A stretch of DNA of 64,000 nucleotides, from positions 1 to 64,000 of the forward strand of contig QVRM01000318.1 of the NCBI GenBank assembly GCA_003439945.1. Reading direction: 5' to 3'. Shown one piece after another: positions 35,412 to 47,429 of this stretch (the first letter of the stretch is position 1; each line of letters begins with the position of its first letter). The notes below the pieces were generated by a model. That model was not told the origin of the DNA, did not search any database, and worked only from the letters and a program-made list of their open reading frames with translations. The DNA is from Dermanyssus gallinae. Its lineage: Eukaryota; Arthropoda; Arachnida; Mesostigmata; Dermanyssidae. A program made the translations under genes and the position numbers.

Positions 35412-36051
35412 ATATATATATTAGTTTATTCGCTTGATAAGTGTGTGTACACGTATCACCCTTTTATATCAGCGGCGCATAACGCTGCAGCTATTAATTA
35501 CCTATATTTTACTCCTCTGTTTTCCCCTTATGTGTTAAGAACCCTCCATCGGGGTAGCCTCTGCCTCGTAATCTCTACCTGTGCCTTCTCTGCATCCTTG
35601 CCTAATCCTAGCACCTCGCCTAATTATAAATCCCTAGTTCCTTCGAGTCGTTCACACTCGCTTACCAGATGATTTACCTACCGCTTCCTCTCTTTTTCCG
35701 CATATCCGACAAACCGTTGTTTCTAATTCCTCTACCAGTTTCGCTACACCCTCGTGTCTAACACACCAGCTCCCGCATCCTCTAACAGCCCGCTGCCTCT
35801 TGTATTATTATCGTATAACCTATTTCACCCCTTTCCGATTCCATATTCCTGTTTACTTCCTTTAAACAAGATTTCTGCATAAGTGCTGTCCGCCACTCTA
35901 TGTGTATGCTACCTTTACCCTACGTTTAATTTGCCCACTGGACAAACAGTATCTGTATATTGCATATGTGGATCCTACGTGAATGAACAAGAACGCTAAT
36001 GCTACCGGTTCGGTTTTTCGGTCAAATGAATGGCTGCTGCTGCTGCTGCAG

Positions 36052-36699
36052 GGAGCTTCGAGTAGCGGCAGTCCGCAAGGTGGACGTGCGACCAGCTTCG
36101 AGTTAGGCGAACTCCAGCGGCAGGACAGCAGCTGTCAAATCGACCACCTCGACCTGTTGCAGCAACATCGATCGCGCAGCGTCGAGACGCGCACGTCGTC
36201 CGTGAGCGTCACCATCACGAGTCCACGGCCCGAACGGCGGGCGTTCCTGCTTAAGGGCTGTTCGCCGGTCGGCCAACCGGGATCCGGGGGCCAGCCTTCC
36301 ACATGTGGTGGGGGATCCGGGGGTTCCGGGCCCGGATCCTCTGTTGTTGCTGCTGCGGCGGCGGCGGCACCGGCCTCAACTGCTGTTTCAGCCGCACCTG
36401 CCGCCACTGCTGCTACTGCTGCTGCTGCTTCGGTAGCGGTAACCGCAGCAACGGCGGGTACAACAGCAACAACACCAGCTGGACCCGGCTCCAATACGCT
36501 AACAGTATCCGTGCCTTTCCAACAGCAACAGCAGCAGCAGCATCAGCAACAACAACAACAACAACTACACTACCAACAGCAACAACCACAGCCTCAACAA
36601 CAACATCAACAGCAGCAACAATCCCATCATTATCAACAGCAGCAACAGAGATCCGATAAACAAGATGGTCTCGTTACACAATCCTCGCAAAGCATACAG
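36052..36699 (+). CDS. PLEKHG5: PLEKHG5-like RhoGEF, low-complexity tail exon 1
   Basis: Residues 564-779; 216 codons, phase 0 at both ends (CTGCTGCAG|GGA; ACAG|GTAGGT). Begins GASSSGSPQGGRATSFELGEL, then QIDHLDLLQQHRSRSVETR and VSVTITSPRPERRAFLLKG. The rest is Gly/Ser-rich, then Ala-rich, then a Gln/His-rich tract of about 60 residues coded by mixed CAA and CAG, ending LVTQSSQSIQ. No domain. RSRS and SPRPERR are possible phosphorylation sites, typical of the regulatory tails of such GEFs. Exon status rests on the long open frame, splice sites and phase match; vertebrate similarity is weak here. Confidence 0.8.
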
Positions 36700-36723
36700 G
36701 TAGGTGGTCAATATATATATATA

Positions 36724-38006
36724 TTAGGTAAGTCAAAAGTTCGTTGACTTTCTGGGACCACATTTTTGAAATTCCCGCGCTCTGCAGCAGGGCCGCCTGA
36801 GAGTGCGGCTGAGTGTTTACATTCAGGAGCAGACCCGTGGCGGCGCGACGGTATACCGGTTCCAACTTTACCGTTTCGTTTGCGGAATTGGCAGCTGTTT
36901 GCAATGGAGAACAAAAATACGCATTTTCGACACATTATGTTGTTCTCCTACCGTGAAGGCATAAATGCAGCGCAAACAACCCGGAGGATATGTGCAGTCT
37001 ACGGCGAAAACGCAGTACACAAATCCACAGTCGAAAAGCGATTCGCCCGTTTCAAAGCTGGAAACTTCAATCTCGAAGATGAACCGAGGTCAGGACGACC
37101 CAATGTTGTGGAGACCGACGAAGTCATAAGCCTGGTTACTTCGAACCCAGGTTTGACCATAAAAGAAATTGAAGATGTAACGGGAGTCTCCTACGGAACC
37201 GTTTGGAATCGCCTCCATGATGCAGGTTTCTCGTGCAAGCGGAATATCTGGCTACCACACGACCTCAATGATAGGCAGCTTGAAGGGCGAGTCGATACCT
37301 GTCACGCACTCCTCCGGAAGAACTCGAATGAGCCATTTCTGAGGAGATTGATAACCGGCGATGAAAAATGGATACTCTACAGAAACGAAACACAGAAAAG
37401 AAGTTGGGTCCCCAGAGGTTTTCAGGCCGCAGCTATCCCTAAACCCGAAATTCATCAGAAGAAGGTTATGCTGTGCTGTTAGTGGGACTGTAAGGGCGTC
37501 GTGTATTTTGAGCTGCTTCCAATGGGTCAGACGATCAACTCCGTCGTCTACTGCAGACAACTCGAAGATTTGAAGGCTGCAGTAGCAACGAAGCGCCCGG
37601 AATTGTCAAACAGGTGGGGCGTCACTTTTCAACATGATAAGGCGACACCACACAAAAGTTTGGCCACCCGGCAAAAAATTGCGGAGTTTGACTGGGATGT
37701 GCTGCCGCACCCAGCTTATAGTCCCGACCTCGCATCATCTGATTATCACTTGTTCAGGTCTCTCGAGAACTCCCTTGATGGCACAACATTTGAATCTTTG
37801 AAGGCTATAAAAAATCACCTCACTCAGTATTTCGACGAGAAGGACAAGACGTTCTGGGAGAAAAGAATCATGGATCTACCGAGGCGATGGGCGAAGGTTA
37901 TCGAACAAAACGGTCAATATATCATTGAATAAAAATACTGTTGTCTGCTTAAATAAGGCTCTTTAAAATCGGGTAAAAAAGCCGACGAACTTTTTGACTT
38001 ACCTTA
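36724..38006 (+). mobile_element. Nearly intact mariner (DD34D) transposon
   Basis: About 1.28 kb with inverted ends AGGTAAGTCAAAAGTTCGT (left, from 36726) and its complement at about 37986-38004, flanked by TA on both sides. It contains a full-length transposase frame with one stop. Inserted in the same orientation as the host gene. The good state of ends and frame indicates a recent insertion. Confidence 0.93.
36904..37932 (+). pseudogene. Mariner transposase with one in-frame stop
   Basis: 342 codons from ATG (36904) to TAA (37932), a normal mariner length, interrupted only by TAG at 37480-37482 (codon 193). N-terminal helix-turn-helix (about residues 8-60), a SGRP linker (63-66), a second helix-turn-helix (84-110), then the catalytic domain: Asp153 in TGDEKW, Asp245 in QHDKATPH and Asp280 in SSDYHLF, with the exact 34-residue spacing. 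The stop falls at the first Trp of the usual WWD motif, so one G-to-A change explains it. Readthrough aside, the product would lack two catalytic Asp. The frame is open upstream to 36766, but that part is the untranslated region of the element. Confidence 0.93.
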
Positions 38007-38348
38007 TATATATCCGCATGTGTGACAAATGGCACAGTGAATACGCATATGCAAGTTTATTGTCACTTATCGTTTGGTATTTACAATAAGGGAAAGATGT
38101 GGTAAGAGAGTCAACATGTTGCAGCAAACACCTCGTTCAAATAAAGCCTGGCGAAAGTGCGCCAAGGAAAAGTGAGAGTTCATTTAAAACCATTTCAAGT
38201 ATTATTAAGTGATTACGAAGTAGATATTGTACATATATGCATACATAAATGCACAAAGGAAGATACATATAAAAAGAGGCAGGAAGATGCAGAGAGCTAT
38301 TGTCCAAACTAACGCTCGATTCGGCTTGTTGGCCGTTGTACGTTGAAG

Positions 38349-38813
38349 ATTCCTGTTGTATCCCCGACGAGGACACTTTCACCGCACAGTCCGCCGTCTC
38401 CACGGTCGTTACAGCGGATGTTGTTACACAACCCACCCAGCCCTAGCAAGCCACCTCTGCTGAAGACCAAGAATGTGTCGGGCCTCGTGACGCATAGCGC
38501 ACCAGCCAGCGAGGGACCAAGTCCTGTACATAGCCTAGATAGCAGCACCGACTCAACCTCGGCATCCCTCAACCTTCAAGTGCAGCATCAGCAGCACCAG
38601 CAGCAGCAACAGCAACAGCACCAACAACCACCACCACCACTGTCATTATCAGACGTAGCATCGGGGGTAACGGTGGGAGCGACCTCGGACGTGTACGAAT
38701 ATAGTAGCGGTAGCCTGAATGAAGAGGCGTTTGTCAAATCGATGTCACCACAGCAAGGACAATCTCCGGCCGGTGGCGGCCCTACTGCCCGCACCAGCTG
38801 CGCTGTAGCCGAG
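38349..38813 (+). CDS. PLEKHG5: PLEKHG5-like RhoGEF, tail exon 2
   Basis: Residues 780-934; 155 codons, phase 0 both ends (TTGAAG|ATT; GAG|GTAAGA). It starts with a Ser/Pro-rich motif (SPHSPPSPRSLQRMLLHNPP) followed by SKPPLLKTKNVSG. This resembles the PSPPPSPRL...LLSCPPHLLKSKSE segment of the vertebrate PLEKHG5 tail, so it supports this being the same gene. Then Ser-rich DSSTDSTSASLNL, a Gln/His run and a Pro run, and SDVYEYSSGSLNEEAF. Several SP sites could be proline-directed kinase targets. Confidence 0.82.
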
Positions 38814-39325
38814 GTAAGAGAACGCACAATTAACTAAGCAGACAAAGCAGGGCAGGACAGACAGACAGAGCAGCTGCTAACAGCCCCGACTCACTAGGGC
38901 GAGAGACGACGGCAGCCGTCTCGTATCGTTCCGACACGCCACGTCGAGCTGGCGGCTCGTGTTCCCGGCCCAATTCCCCATTCCCAGCCACCGTGTGTTG
39001 CCGGCTGAGCTACAGAAGCGAAATGAACGAGCGAGTAGTGGGAGCGAGGTGGAAAAACAAAGAGATAACAAGAGAAGAAGAACAAGACTGAAACGCATTC
39101 TTCTCTACCTAATTGCTGGATATACAAACAGGTAGACCGCCTTCTTTTCTCGGTCTCTGGTCCTGGGATTGGACTGTTTTACGATCGCTGTTTTACTGAC
39201 TCAATGAGGCACACGGTTTCGGTAGCGGATTTACGGTAGCGATTACGCAATTACGTGCGACTTGATTACTTGGTTACGTAATACGCTCGGTTAGACGAGG
39301 GAGGGCGTTTCTATATAAATTTGTG

Positions 39326-39360
<35 letters not shown>

Positions 39361-39759
39361 GGTTTCGATGTATATGGTCCGTCTCTGCCTTGTCAGAACT
39401 TGTCGATAGATGCGCCATGTCCGGTACGATAACTGATTTGAGCTGACTAGAGTTGGCAATCGGAGTTTATGGAGAGACGGCATAACCTCGTTACTTTTTT
39501 ACTTGCTCGAGTTTGAGAAAATATGTTTTTTATTTAGGAAATATTAAGGAAACAAAAATTGTTTAGCTTTAAAATAAATGCATATTTGCTATGGGTGCGA
39601 AGCGTTCGCCAGTAGCCAACGCTTACGTTAGAGGTGTGGCGAACGACCTACACGATAGAAACTCTCTCCTGTTCGAAACAATTACGTTATGGCGCGTCAT
39701 TTTAAAATCTTGCGCCCAACTATGTTTTGCATGAGCATTTGTAATCTCGCATTAAACTA

Positions 39760-39764
<5 letters not shown>

Positions 39765-39810
<46 letters not shown>
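39765..39810. repeat. (TA)n microsatellite
   Basis: Pure TA repeat of about 23 units. Confidence 0.95.
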
Positions 39811-39815
<5 letters not shown>

Positions 39816-40897
39816 CATTTCGCCAACGACTCAACCTCGCCGCTTTGTTGCCTCATTGGATTAGAATTGAGATTCTCTGCCGTCCACTCACCTATTTACC
39901 GTGGTCTTGGCAAGCTTTGCCTTAAAAGGAAGAACGTGCAGCTAGCCTCCTAGCTGACACCGCTCTCAGGCGGGCTTTTTTTGAAGTATCGAATGAGCCG
40001 AGCGTAATTAATCAACTGGCTGCTTCTCGAACAGGGGGACTTACCCACGTCGTCGTCGAGTTTTCAGACGGAGACGATGCTTAGCACTTAGCACCGTTTT
40101 GTTCCAATCCGTTCGTTACCTCACTTTCGCAAACTTTGCGGCTACCTTCCGAAGTTCTTTTCGAAAACCGCCGAGGACCGTCTACCCTCTAGGTACTATG
40201 ATTCAGCCGGCATCTTAGCAATGCGACCAGGTCACAGACACTATCGATGGCATACTGATCTCGCACAACGCCATCAGCATGCAAGCTGTTTGGATATCTG
40301 CCCGGACGTGGTTGTACATATGGGGAATCTTCTGATTCTTCACCGTCAACATGTGGACCCTCCGCGCCGTAGCGAAGGCGTTCCTGTCCAGTCCAACTGT
40401 AATATAACTTTTTCGCAATGCCTAGTTAGTGTTCGTCAATCTCCTTGCTCAAAGTGCCCGTGTTGTTACTAATAGGATTTTCCAAGCCAGCTGTTAAATA
40501 TACGACGAACAAGCATAAAATCTCACTGACCCACGGGTCTTTCTCGGCGCAAATGACTTTGTTCCGAACATGAGAGGCTTCCATCGGTCCGGAATCTTAC
40601 CATGGCGTGCGACATTCACGATACCGACCAATGCCTTAAAAAGATGGACGGCGGCCACCCCCACGTTCAGATCCGCCAACTAGAGGGGCTTAACAAAATC
40701 TAACCCAGTTAATGGATTTGTTATTATAATATACGTTCTGCTTTGATGATATCGTCCTTAGTTGTCACCACATCCAGATTGCCATTGTCAGCGATTCCGT
40801 CGCCAACTGCGGCCTTACTGCTTTGGATATAAGCCGCATGCGAAAGCAAACTTCCTTAATCCAGGCTCCGACGTCAGTGATGGATGCTTTCTCCCCG

Positions 40898-40899
<2 letters not shown>

Positions 40900-40940
<41 letters not shown>
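40900..40940. repeat. (TA)n microsatellite
   Basis: Pure TA repeat of about 20 units. Confidence 0.95.
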
Positions 40941-40943
<3 letters not shown>

Positions 40944-41102
40944 TAGAAGCCGATTGCCGTGTTGAAAAGTTGCCCGTATCACCGTCACATGTCGTCTGCG
41001 GCTACAGTGAGATGCGGTGCTACTGTGTAGAATCTACTGCTGACACTGCAGTCAATTCTAATCGTTTGCCGTTACGCTCTCTCGATGGTGACTGGCTCGA
41101 AG

Positions 41103-41503
41103 GTTGGACGCCCGGCGACACCGCAGCTCGGTGCCATCCCGGTGAGTGTCGTTATTCCTGCAGTGAGCCCCGTCGAGCCTCCGACGCCGGTACAAGAAAC
41201 GCCGAACCCGATCTTGCCATTGGCTATCGCCATCCACACGCAGCTGCCTTCGCCGACACAGGCGCCCCCTCCCACACCGACGCAAACGACGACGCTGCCG
41301 TCACTACCACCATCAACACCGGCACCCCTACCTACGGCAACATCGACCGCCGCCGCCGCCGCTGCCGCACCCCCGGAGGGATCGACCGCTACCCCTGGCG
41401 TGGGTGAAGGCCGACGAAAAGACGAAAGCACACCGCCTCAACGACCACATCGAGATCTACCTCCTCCACCGCCCCGGAGAACGACGCCTCGACCCGATGG
41501 AAG
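41103..41503 (+). CDS. PLEKHG5: PLEKHG5-like RhoGEF, Pro/Ala-rich tail exon 3
   Basis: Residues 935-1067 plus two bases of 1068. Three phase-0 acceptors are possible: 41103 (CTCGAAG|GTT, chosen for its pyrimidine stretch), 41127 (CCGCAG|CTC) and 41052 (CTGCAG|TCA). The donor GGAAG|GTTGGT leaves phase 2. The product is Pro/Thr-rich (VSPVEPPTPVQETPNP, LPSPTQAPPPTPTQ), with a 7-Ala run and a basic end (GEGRRKDESTPPQRPHRD, then a Pro run). Several PxxP stretches could bind SH3 domains. High GC and a long open frame support exon status; no clear vertebrate match. Confidence 0.6.
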
Positions 41504-41552
41504 GTTGGTCGATTACTGATTCACATTGCGAAGTGCCTAGATATACCCTGTA

Positions 41553-41586
<34 letters not shown>

Positions 41587-41761
41587 GTACATTTTAATAA
41601 AATAAAATTATTGCTTATTTATCGACGCTCTGCACACTTAGTACAGCGGTGTTTTGACTTCTTCGTATGTCGTATTGCAATTGACGTTAATAGGGGGATG
41701 TAGACACCAGACAATGTCTTATGTTTGCGTTTACTTTTTTGTTTCGGCTTGTCCGCTGCAG
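41504..41761. other. Short intron with (TA)n at 41556-41583
   Basis: Bounded by GTTGGT and CTTGTCCGCTGCAG; phase 2. Confidence 0.75.
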
Positions 41762-42018
41762 TGGGCGATTACATCCACGAAGACACCATACGGCCGACTC
41801 GTTTGAGCATTTGAAACAGTCGCGCGATGCGTCTATACACAAGCGCCTCTCGTGGAATTGCGGCCAGCAACATTCGGACACCGGCGCGAGCTGTTCAGCC
41901 TCGACAAGAGTCACTTCTTCCACCCATGGCCACAGCATCCCACACAATCAGCAGCAGCAGCAACAGCAGACCATTATGGCCGCCGACCTACGTTCTCGCA
42001 ATCAGTGTCTCAGTTCTG
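41762..42018 (+). CDS. PLEKHG5: PLEKHG5-like RhoGEF, tail exon 4
   Basis: Residues 1068-1153. The first base completes AG+T (Ser), then GRLHPRRHHTADSFEHLKQS and RDASIHKRLSWNCG, then a Ser/Thr-rich stretch, a 7-Gln run and TIMAADLRSRNQCLSS. Acceptor CCGCTGCAG is strong; donor TTCTG|GTACGT leaves phase 1. HKRLSW looks like a basic-residue-directed kinase site and possible 14-3-3 ligand once phosphorylated (inference only). Frame agreement with both neighbours is the main support. Confidence 0.72.
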
Positions 42019-42574
42019 GTACGTTGCCCCATGAAACTCGTGTTGAAACTAAGTCGGTGGACAAATAAATCTACGCGCCTCAGTCTTCTCAGCTCGTGCC
42101 AGGAATGTACTCGTACACAACAGCACAAATGGCACTTGTTGTGCCATTTATATCGTTGTTGTACGTCGTTTGTTCACGTAGAAACAAAACCCACTGGGAT
42201 CAGAGGGTTACGGCACAACGCAAAATACGAGGGTGTATTTTGCGAGTGTATTCTGCAAGATCTGAGGGCGATCATCAATTAGGCTTCGTTGTTGGCTTAA
42301 GCCTAACGAAGTAAGCTGAAGCGGCTTGCTACAACGCGTTTTGTTCAAGTAGAGTTTTCATTTGTTGGCTCACGTCGACACTTTGATTTTGTTTCTGTTG
42401 TCGCTTTGTTCTTTGCACCTCTTCACGACACGAACATGATATTAAGCACTAAAGCACTACTACGAGGGCTAGCGTTAGTTAGTCGAGTCCTAGCTGTTTC
42501 GTCAATAGCTAACAATTGTGTGATTACCTGCCTTTCTTGGTGGTATCTCGATGTTTGGTGTGGCGCGTGCGCAG
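42019..42574. other. Intron
   Basis: Bounded by GTACGT and GCGTGCGCAG. Unique sequence, nothing else seen. Confidence 0.75.
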
Positions 42575-42777
42575 AGTCTGTGTACAGTTCGAGCGGAGTC
42601 AGCAGTACCGGGTCGCTTCTGCTGAGCGGAGAAGATAGTTCCGGGGGCCTTACAGGATCCTCTTTCGGATCGACGGGCGGTTCGCAAGGTCTTGATTCTC
42701 ACCTCGGACAGCACCCTTTCCCGCAGCAGACCATCGTCATCAACGGAATCGACCCGTTCGAGGATGACCCTATTCAG
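42575..42777 (+). CDS. PLEKHG5: PLEKHG5-like RhoGEF, tail exon 5
   Basis: Residues 1154-1221. The split codon G+AG (Glu) joins CLSS to ESVYSSSGVSSTGSLLLSGE, a Ser-rich acidic segment, then QQTIVINGIDPFEDDPIQ. DPF is the minimal AP-2 adaptor motif; whether it works here is unknown. The donor CAG|GTGCGC is weak. Without splicing the frame would end three codons later (VRQ, stop at 42787), which would give a shorter isoform. Confidence 0.75.
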
Positions 42778-44332
<1,555 letters not shown>

Positions 44333-44458
44333 GAGGAAGATGAGGGCTCAGCAGCCGAAGAGACACCTCAACCTGTGCCGGTGGTCCGCGCCAAGTCGCA
44401 GCGCGGCGACTTCATCGGAGGACAGCCTGGCTCGCGTATCAAGATCGACATCTCCGAG
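44333..44458 (+). CDS. PLEKHG5: PLEKHG5-like RhoGEF, tail exon 6
   Basis: Residues 1222-1263; 42 codons, phase 0 both ends (TTTTAG|GAG; GAG|GTGAAG). Starts very acidic (EEDEGSAAEE), then VVRAKSQRGDFIGGQPG and RIKIDISE. If the donor is skipped, the frame continues VKI and stops at 44468-44470, so this could also be a last exon. The KSQRGDFIGG segment is compositionally normal protein. Support is splice sites, phase and codon quality. Confidence 0.68.
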
Positions 44459-45027
44459 GTGAAGATCTGACCGGTCCTGTGAACAGGACATGCATGTCGT
44501 CTCCCACCTGCCCCCCCCCCCCCCCCCCGAGCACCCGTTGCCGGTGCCGCTACCCCCGTCGCTGTCATTGTTGTCGTTGCTGAGGTACGCCACTGTCTTG
44601 CCAGCGCGGCCATCGGTTACCGTCCATAGTACGGGGGGCACATACTTTTGCTGTGTGACGACGAAACGGCCCGTCGGTCGGTCGGTCATGCATGGCATTG
44701 ACGGCATCGTACTCTTCGTGAGGTTGGCTCCACACATCGGCCTTGTCGTCGTCGTCGTTGTTGTCGTCATCGTTTTCTTTTCCCATCCCCATTCCCGTTT
44801 TGGCCTCATTTGTTGTCGTCTAGCGCCAGACCACTTCTTCCCCATTTTGGCCAGTAACGGCAACATGTTGTATGTCAAGGTCATTTAGCTTTTGTTCGAC
44901 TACGAGTTTGTTATGAAGTCGCCGCTTCATTAATCTACTGCAAGCCAGACAGTATCCCCTCATCATCGTCATCATCATCATCATCATCATCATCATAAGT
45001 TCATCATCATCATCATCATCATCATAA

Positions 45028-45060
<33 letters not shown>

Positions 45061-46085
45061 AAGTTCATCACCATTCCATCACATCATCATTATCGCCGCC
45101 GCCGCCGCCGCTATTGACAACAATAGTACAAGCAGAAATAACTACAATGACATAAACTACCCTCCGGCAACAATAGCAGTCGTCGTCGTCGTCGTCGTCG
45201 TGGTAAAAGTAGAGGTAGACATCGTTACAGTAGCATTCTGCTGTTAGCAACTCAAACCGGCCTCAAGTTCGGCCAACCGGTCCAGAACCGTGGCCAGGAC
45301 CGTGGCCAGGAAGAAACACGGCAAAAGGGTCATCAGACAGTGCTGCTCGGCAAACTCAAGTCGATAAGAAGTTGTCGTCAAGAAGCAGCCATGATGATTC
45401 ATCGTATCTGGTTGATGATTGCTGTCGTTGATGCTCGATTGTGGAATCGCCTTGATCTGCTAAAGCTGCCACACCTATCTGCTGCCCTTCCTGTGGCCCG
45501 GCATCGCCTGTGTTCGATCTTTTTGGTTCGTTACCTTATTTTGGTTGCACGCTTTTTCTTATGCATATTCTCTTTCTCTCTCTCTTCATTAATGTACATA
45601 TATATATCTATATATACATATATATAAATTCACCATCAACCAGTATTTCGCTTGTCTGTATCTTCTAGTCGATTAAGGCAAGCATGCTGTTCTGGCTGCG
45701 TGTTGCCCCATAACAATGCTCTCTAGTATATGCCTTCCTACGTAGTGTACTACAATTATAAATTGTTCGTTTTTGCTTTTGATTGGTTTTTGAGAGTAAG
45801 ACGCAGTTTATTGACACCATGGCGACGCTTTAACGAGCCCTTGTAACCCTTAGCACAATGCTGACGATGTTGAATGTGGAATGTAAGAAAACAAACGAGT
45901 GTCGCTTATCTGCCTAACAGTAGAGTAGCGGTTTAGCGGTATGTTTCTTCTCCAATGTTATGCGCCACTCCCATCGTACGTGTCATCACCGTACTGCTCA
46001 GATGGCGCCGAGTTACGGCCGTAGATCTCTTAACGTTTCTCACTGAAGTCAATTTTCTGTTTTCGATGTGTCTCGCTCCTCGCAG
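44459..46085. other. Intron (or 3' UTR of a short isoform)
   Basis: Holds C18 (44511-44528), CAT repeats (about 44961-45068), GCC repeats near 45096-45110, GTC repeats near 45180-45200 and a short TA tract (about 45598-45625). No exon seen. Confidence 0.7.
44961..45068. repeat. (CAT)n with a higher-order unit
   Basis: CAT runs punctuated three times by CATAAGTTCATCAT, so the array grew partly by duplication of a larger unit of about 30 bp. Confidence 0.9.
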
Positions 46086-46762
46086 GTGGCTGAGTCCGTC
46101 GCCTCTGACGCTGACGCTCTCGCGGTCCACGTAGTGACAACTCACAACACTTCCCGATGTTCAAAGCTAGCAGCAGGAAACCAGCCAGAACGGGATCTCA
46201 GCTCACCTTCGCTCCCCGCGTGTCGAGCGAACGAGGAAGCTGATGGACCCCAAAGTCTGTCGTATACAGCAGCAGCAGCAGCAACAGCAACAGTAGCAGC
46301 AGCACCTCCACCAGCAACACCAGCACCGCCACCGCCATCGCCATCGCTACAGCAACAACAACTAGAGCAAGGCTTTACAATACACCACGTGCCGAAGCAA
46401 GAACAGCAACAACCGCGGTATCAACAACAACAACAGCAGCAGCAGCAGCAGCGACAGCCCATGTTGACGCCACGTCGTTCACGATCTCCGATCAGGTCAA
46501 CGGACGTTTTCAGCACGGACAAAGCGGCCGGCGACGCCTGCGGGGCAGCTGATACGAGCGAGGAAACGCCCGCCCCTTGTTGTACGGCGCCAGTGGTTTC
46601 GGGACTATTCCCTCAAAGCCCTGCAGCCTCACCCTCAGCGGCTACAAGTGGCGAACCATCGGCGGACGCGGCGCCCCCTGTCAGTCCTCAGTCGAAGCGG
46701 CAAGCCAAGGATCTGCAGCGGATGAAGGAAATTCTGCTCGACAGCCGCTCATTTGACGCACA
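46086..46762 (+). CDS. PLEKHG5: PLEKHG5-like RhoGEF, C-terminal tail exon
   Basis: Residues 1264-1488 plus two bases. Acceptor CTCGCTCCTCGCAG|GTG, phase 0. Contains Ala and Pro runs, a Gln run (CAA/CAG), RSRSPIRSTDVF, an Ala/Ser-rich stretch and VSPQSKRQAKDLQRMKEILLDSRSFDA. The last helix-like segment aligns with LTLAQLYRIRTTLLLNST near the vertebrate C-terminus. The frame can stop right away (CAG TAA, 46761-46766), but the same bases form a consensus donor (CA|GTAAGT) that would link to 47420. Both endings are possible. Confidence 0.78.
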
Positions 46763-46832
46763 GTAAGTGCTTGTCGACCCAGTTGCTAAGATTGAGGAAA
46801 AGCGCGACAAAAAGTCATATATGTGCATGATT

Positions 46833-46905
<73 letters not shown>

Positions 46906-47419
46906 CTCCTGTGTCCCAGAACTAGAATGAAAAAATACTTCTAAAAATTAAATGTTTTTGTTTATTTTTAAGATAGATTCCTTTTTTGCTAGTACACTTG
47001 TTTGCATCGTCGTGGTATGGTGTCTGGGTGATTTGAAACAAGTTTATATTTGTACTGTAAGCATTCTCGTAGTTGTACTTCACATGCACGTTACGCCTTG
47101 ATGAATCGAGAAGAACACGACCTTTGAATTCGAAATTCAGTTAAGAAGAGAACATCAAACTAACGGGGCTACGTCCGGAAACTAAGGGAGTACTCCAAAA
47201 CAAGCATATTTTGTTCGTTTTGCTAAAAACTGCTTGCGTATATAGATAGACGCCTATAGACGTGCTAATTACGGACGCTTTTGTTTTGGCGCGGCTAAGT
47301 TCAAGTGCAGTTTGATCGATCCTACAGAACCGATGCTAACAGCCGTGTTTTTATCGTTTGCCTTGTGCTGTGCTCTCCTAATTTCTCGTTGCCTTGTGCC
47401 GTGCTCTCTCCTATTGCAG
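46763..47419. other. Proposed last intron
   Basis: Starts GTAAGT, ends in a long pyrimidine-rich tract and CTATTGCAG. Contains (TA)n at 46831-46901. Confidence 0.5.
46831..46901. repeat. (TA)n microsatellite
   Basis: TA repeat of about 35 units with one slip. Confidence 0.95.
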
Positions 47420-47429
47420 AGATGTTTGA
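47420..47429 (+). CDS. PLEKHG5: Proposed terminal micro-exon (…Gln-Asp-Val-stop)
   Basis: After one of the best pyrimidine tracts in the window (GTGCTCTCTCCTATTGCAG), the bases A GAT GTT TGA complete the split codon from 46762 (CA+A, Gln) and add Asp, Val and a stop. The protein would then end FDAQDV. Vertebrate PLEKHG5 ends in SEV, which binds PDZ proteins such as Patj/Mupp1; a hydrophobic last residue after an acidic one is conserved in this proposal. The exon would continue as 3' UTR. The alternative is an end at 46766 without this exon. Confidence 0.45.

Larger units (their letters stand above)
33674..36051. other. Intron containing a fold-back element
   Basis: Bounded by GTAAGT and a CTG-repeat acceptor (CTGCTGCTGCTGCAG). 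Contains a small TA-centred hairpin (33842-33869) and the palindromic element at 34327-35411 with flanking TA repeats. From about 35440 to 36000 the DNA is C/T-rich and unique, with no exon. Confidence 0.8.
36700..38348. other. Intron carrying a mariner element
   Basis: The donor GTAGGT is at 36700 and the mariner starts about 24 bp later. After the mariner ends at 38006 there are about 340 bp of unique AT-rich DNA to the acceptor GTACGTTGAAG|ATT. Confidence 0.85.
38814..41102. other. Intron
   Basis: Bounded by GTAAGA and a Pu-rich acceptor whose position is uncertain. Contains (TA)n at 39328-39358, 39765-39810 and 40900-40940. Otherwise unique, with no recognised exon. Confidence 0.7.

Noticed and set aside
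40215..40700. Pieces resembling a retroelement on the minus strand
   Set aside because: Short frames in several phases without any motif I could anchor to RT, endonuclease or integrase.
44961..45068. CRISPR-like regular array
   Set aside because: Regular CAT runs with a repeated CATAAGTT unit, no distinct spacers; a higher-order microsatellite.
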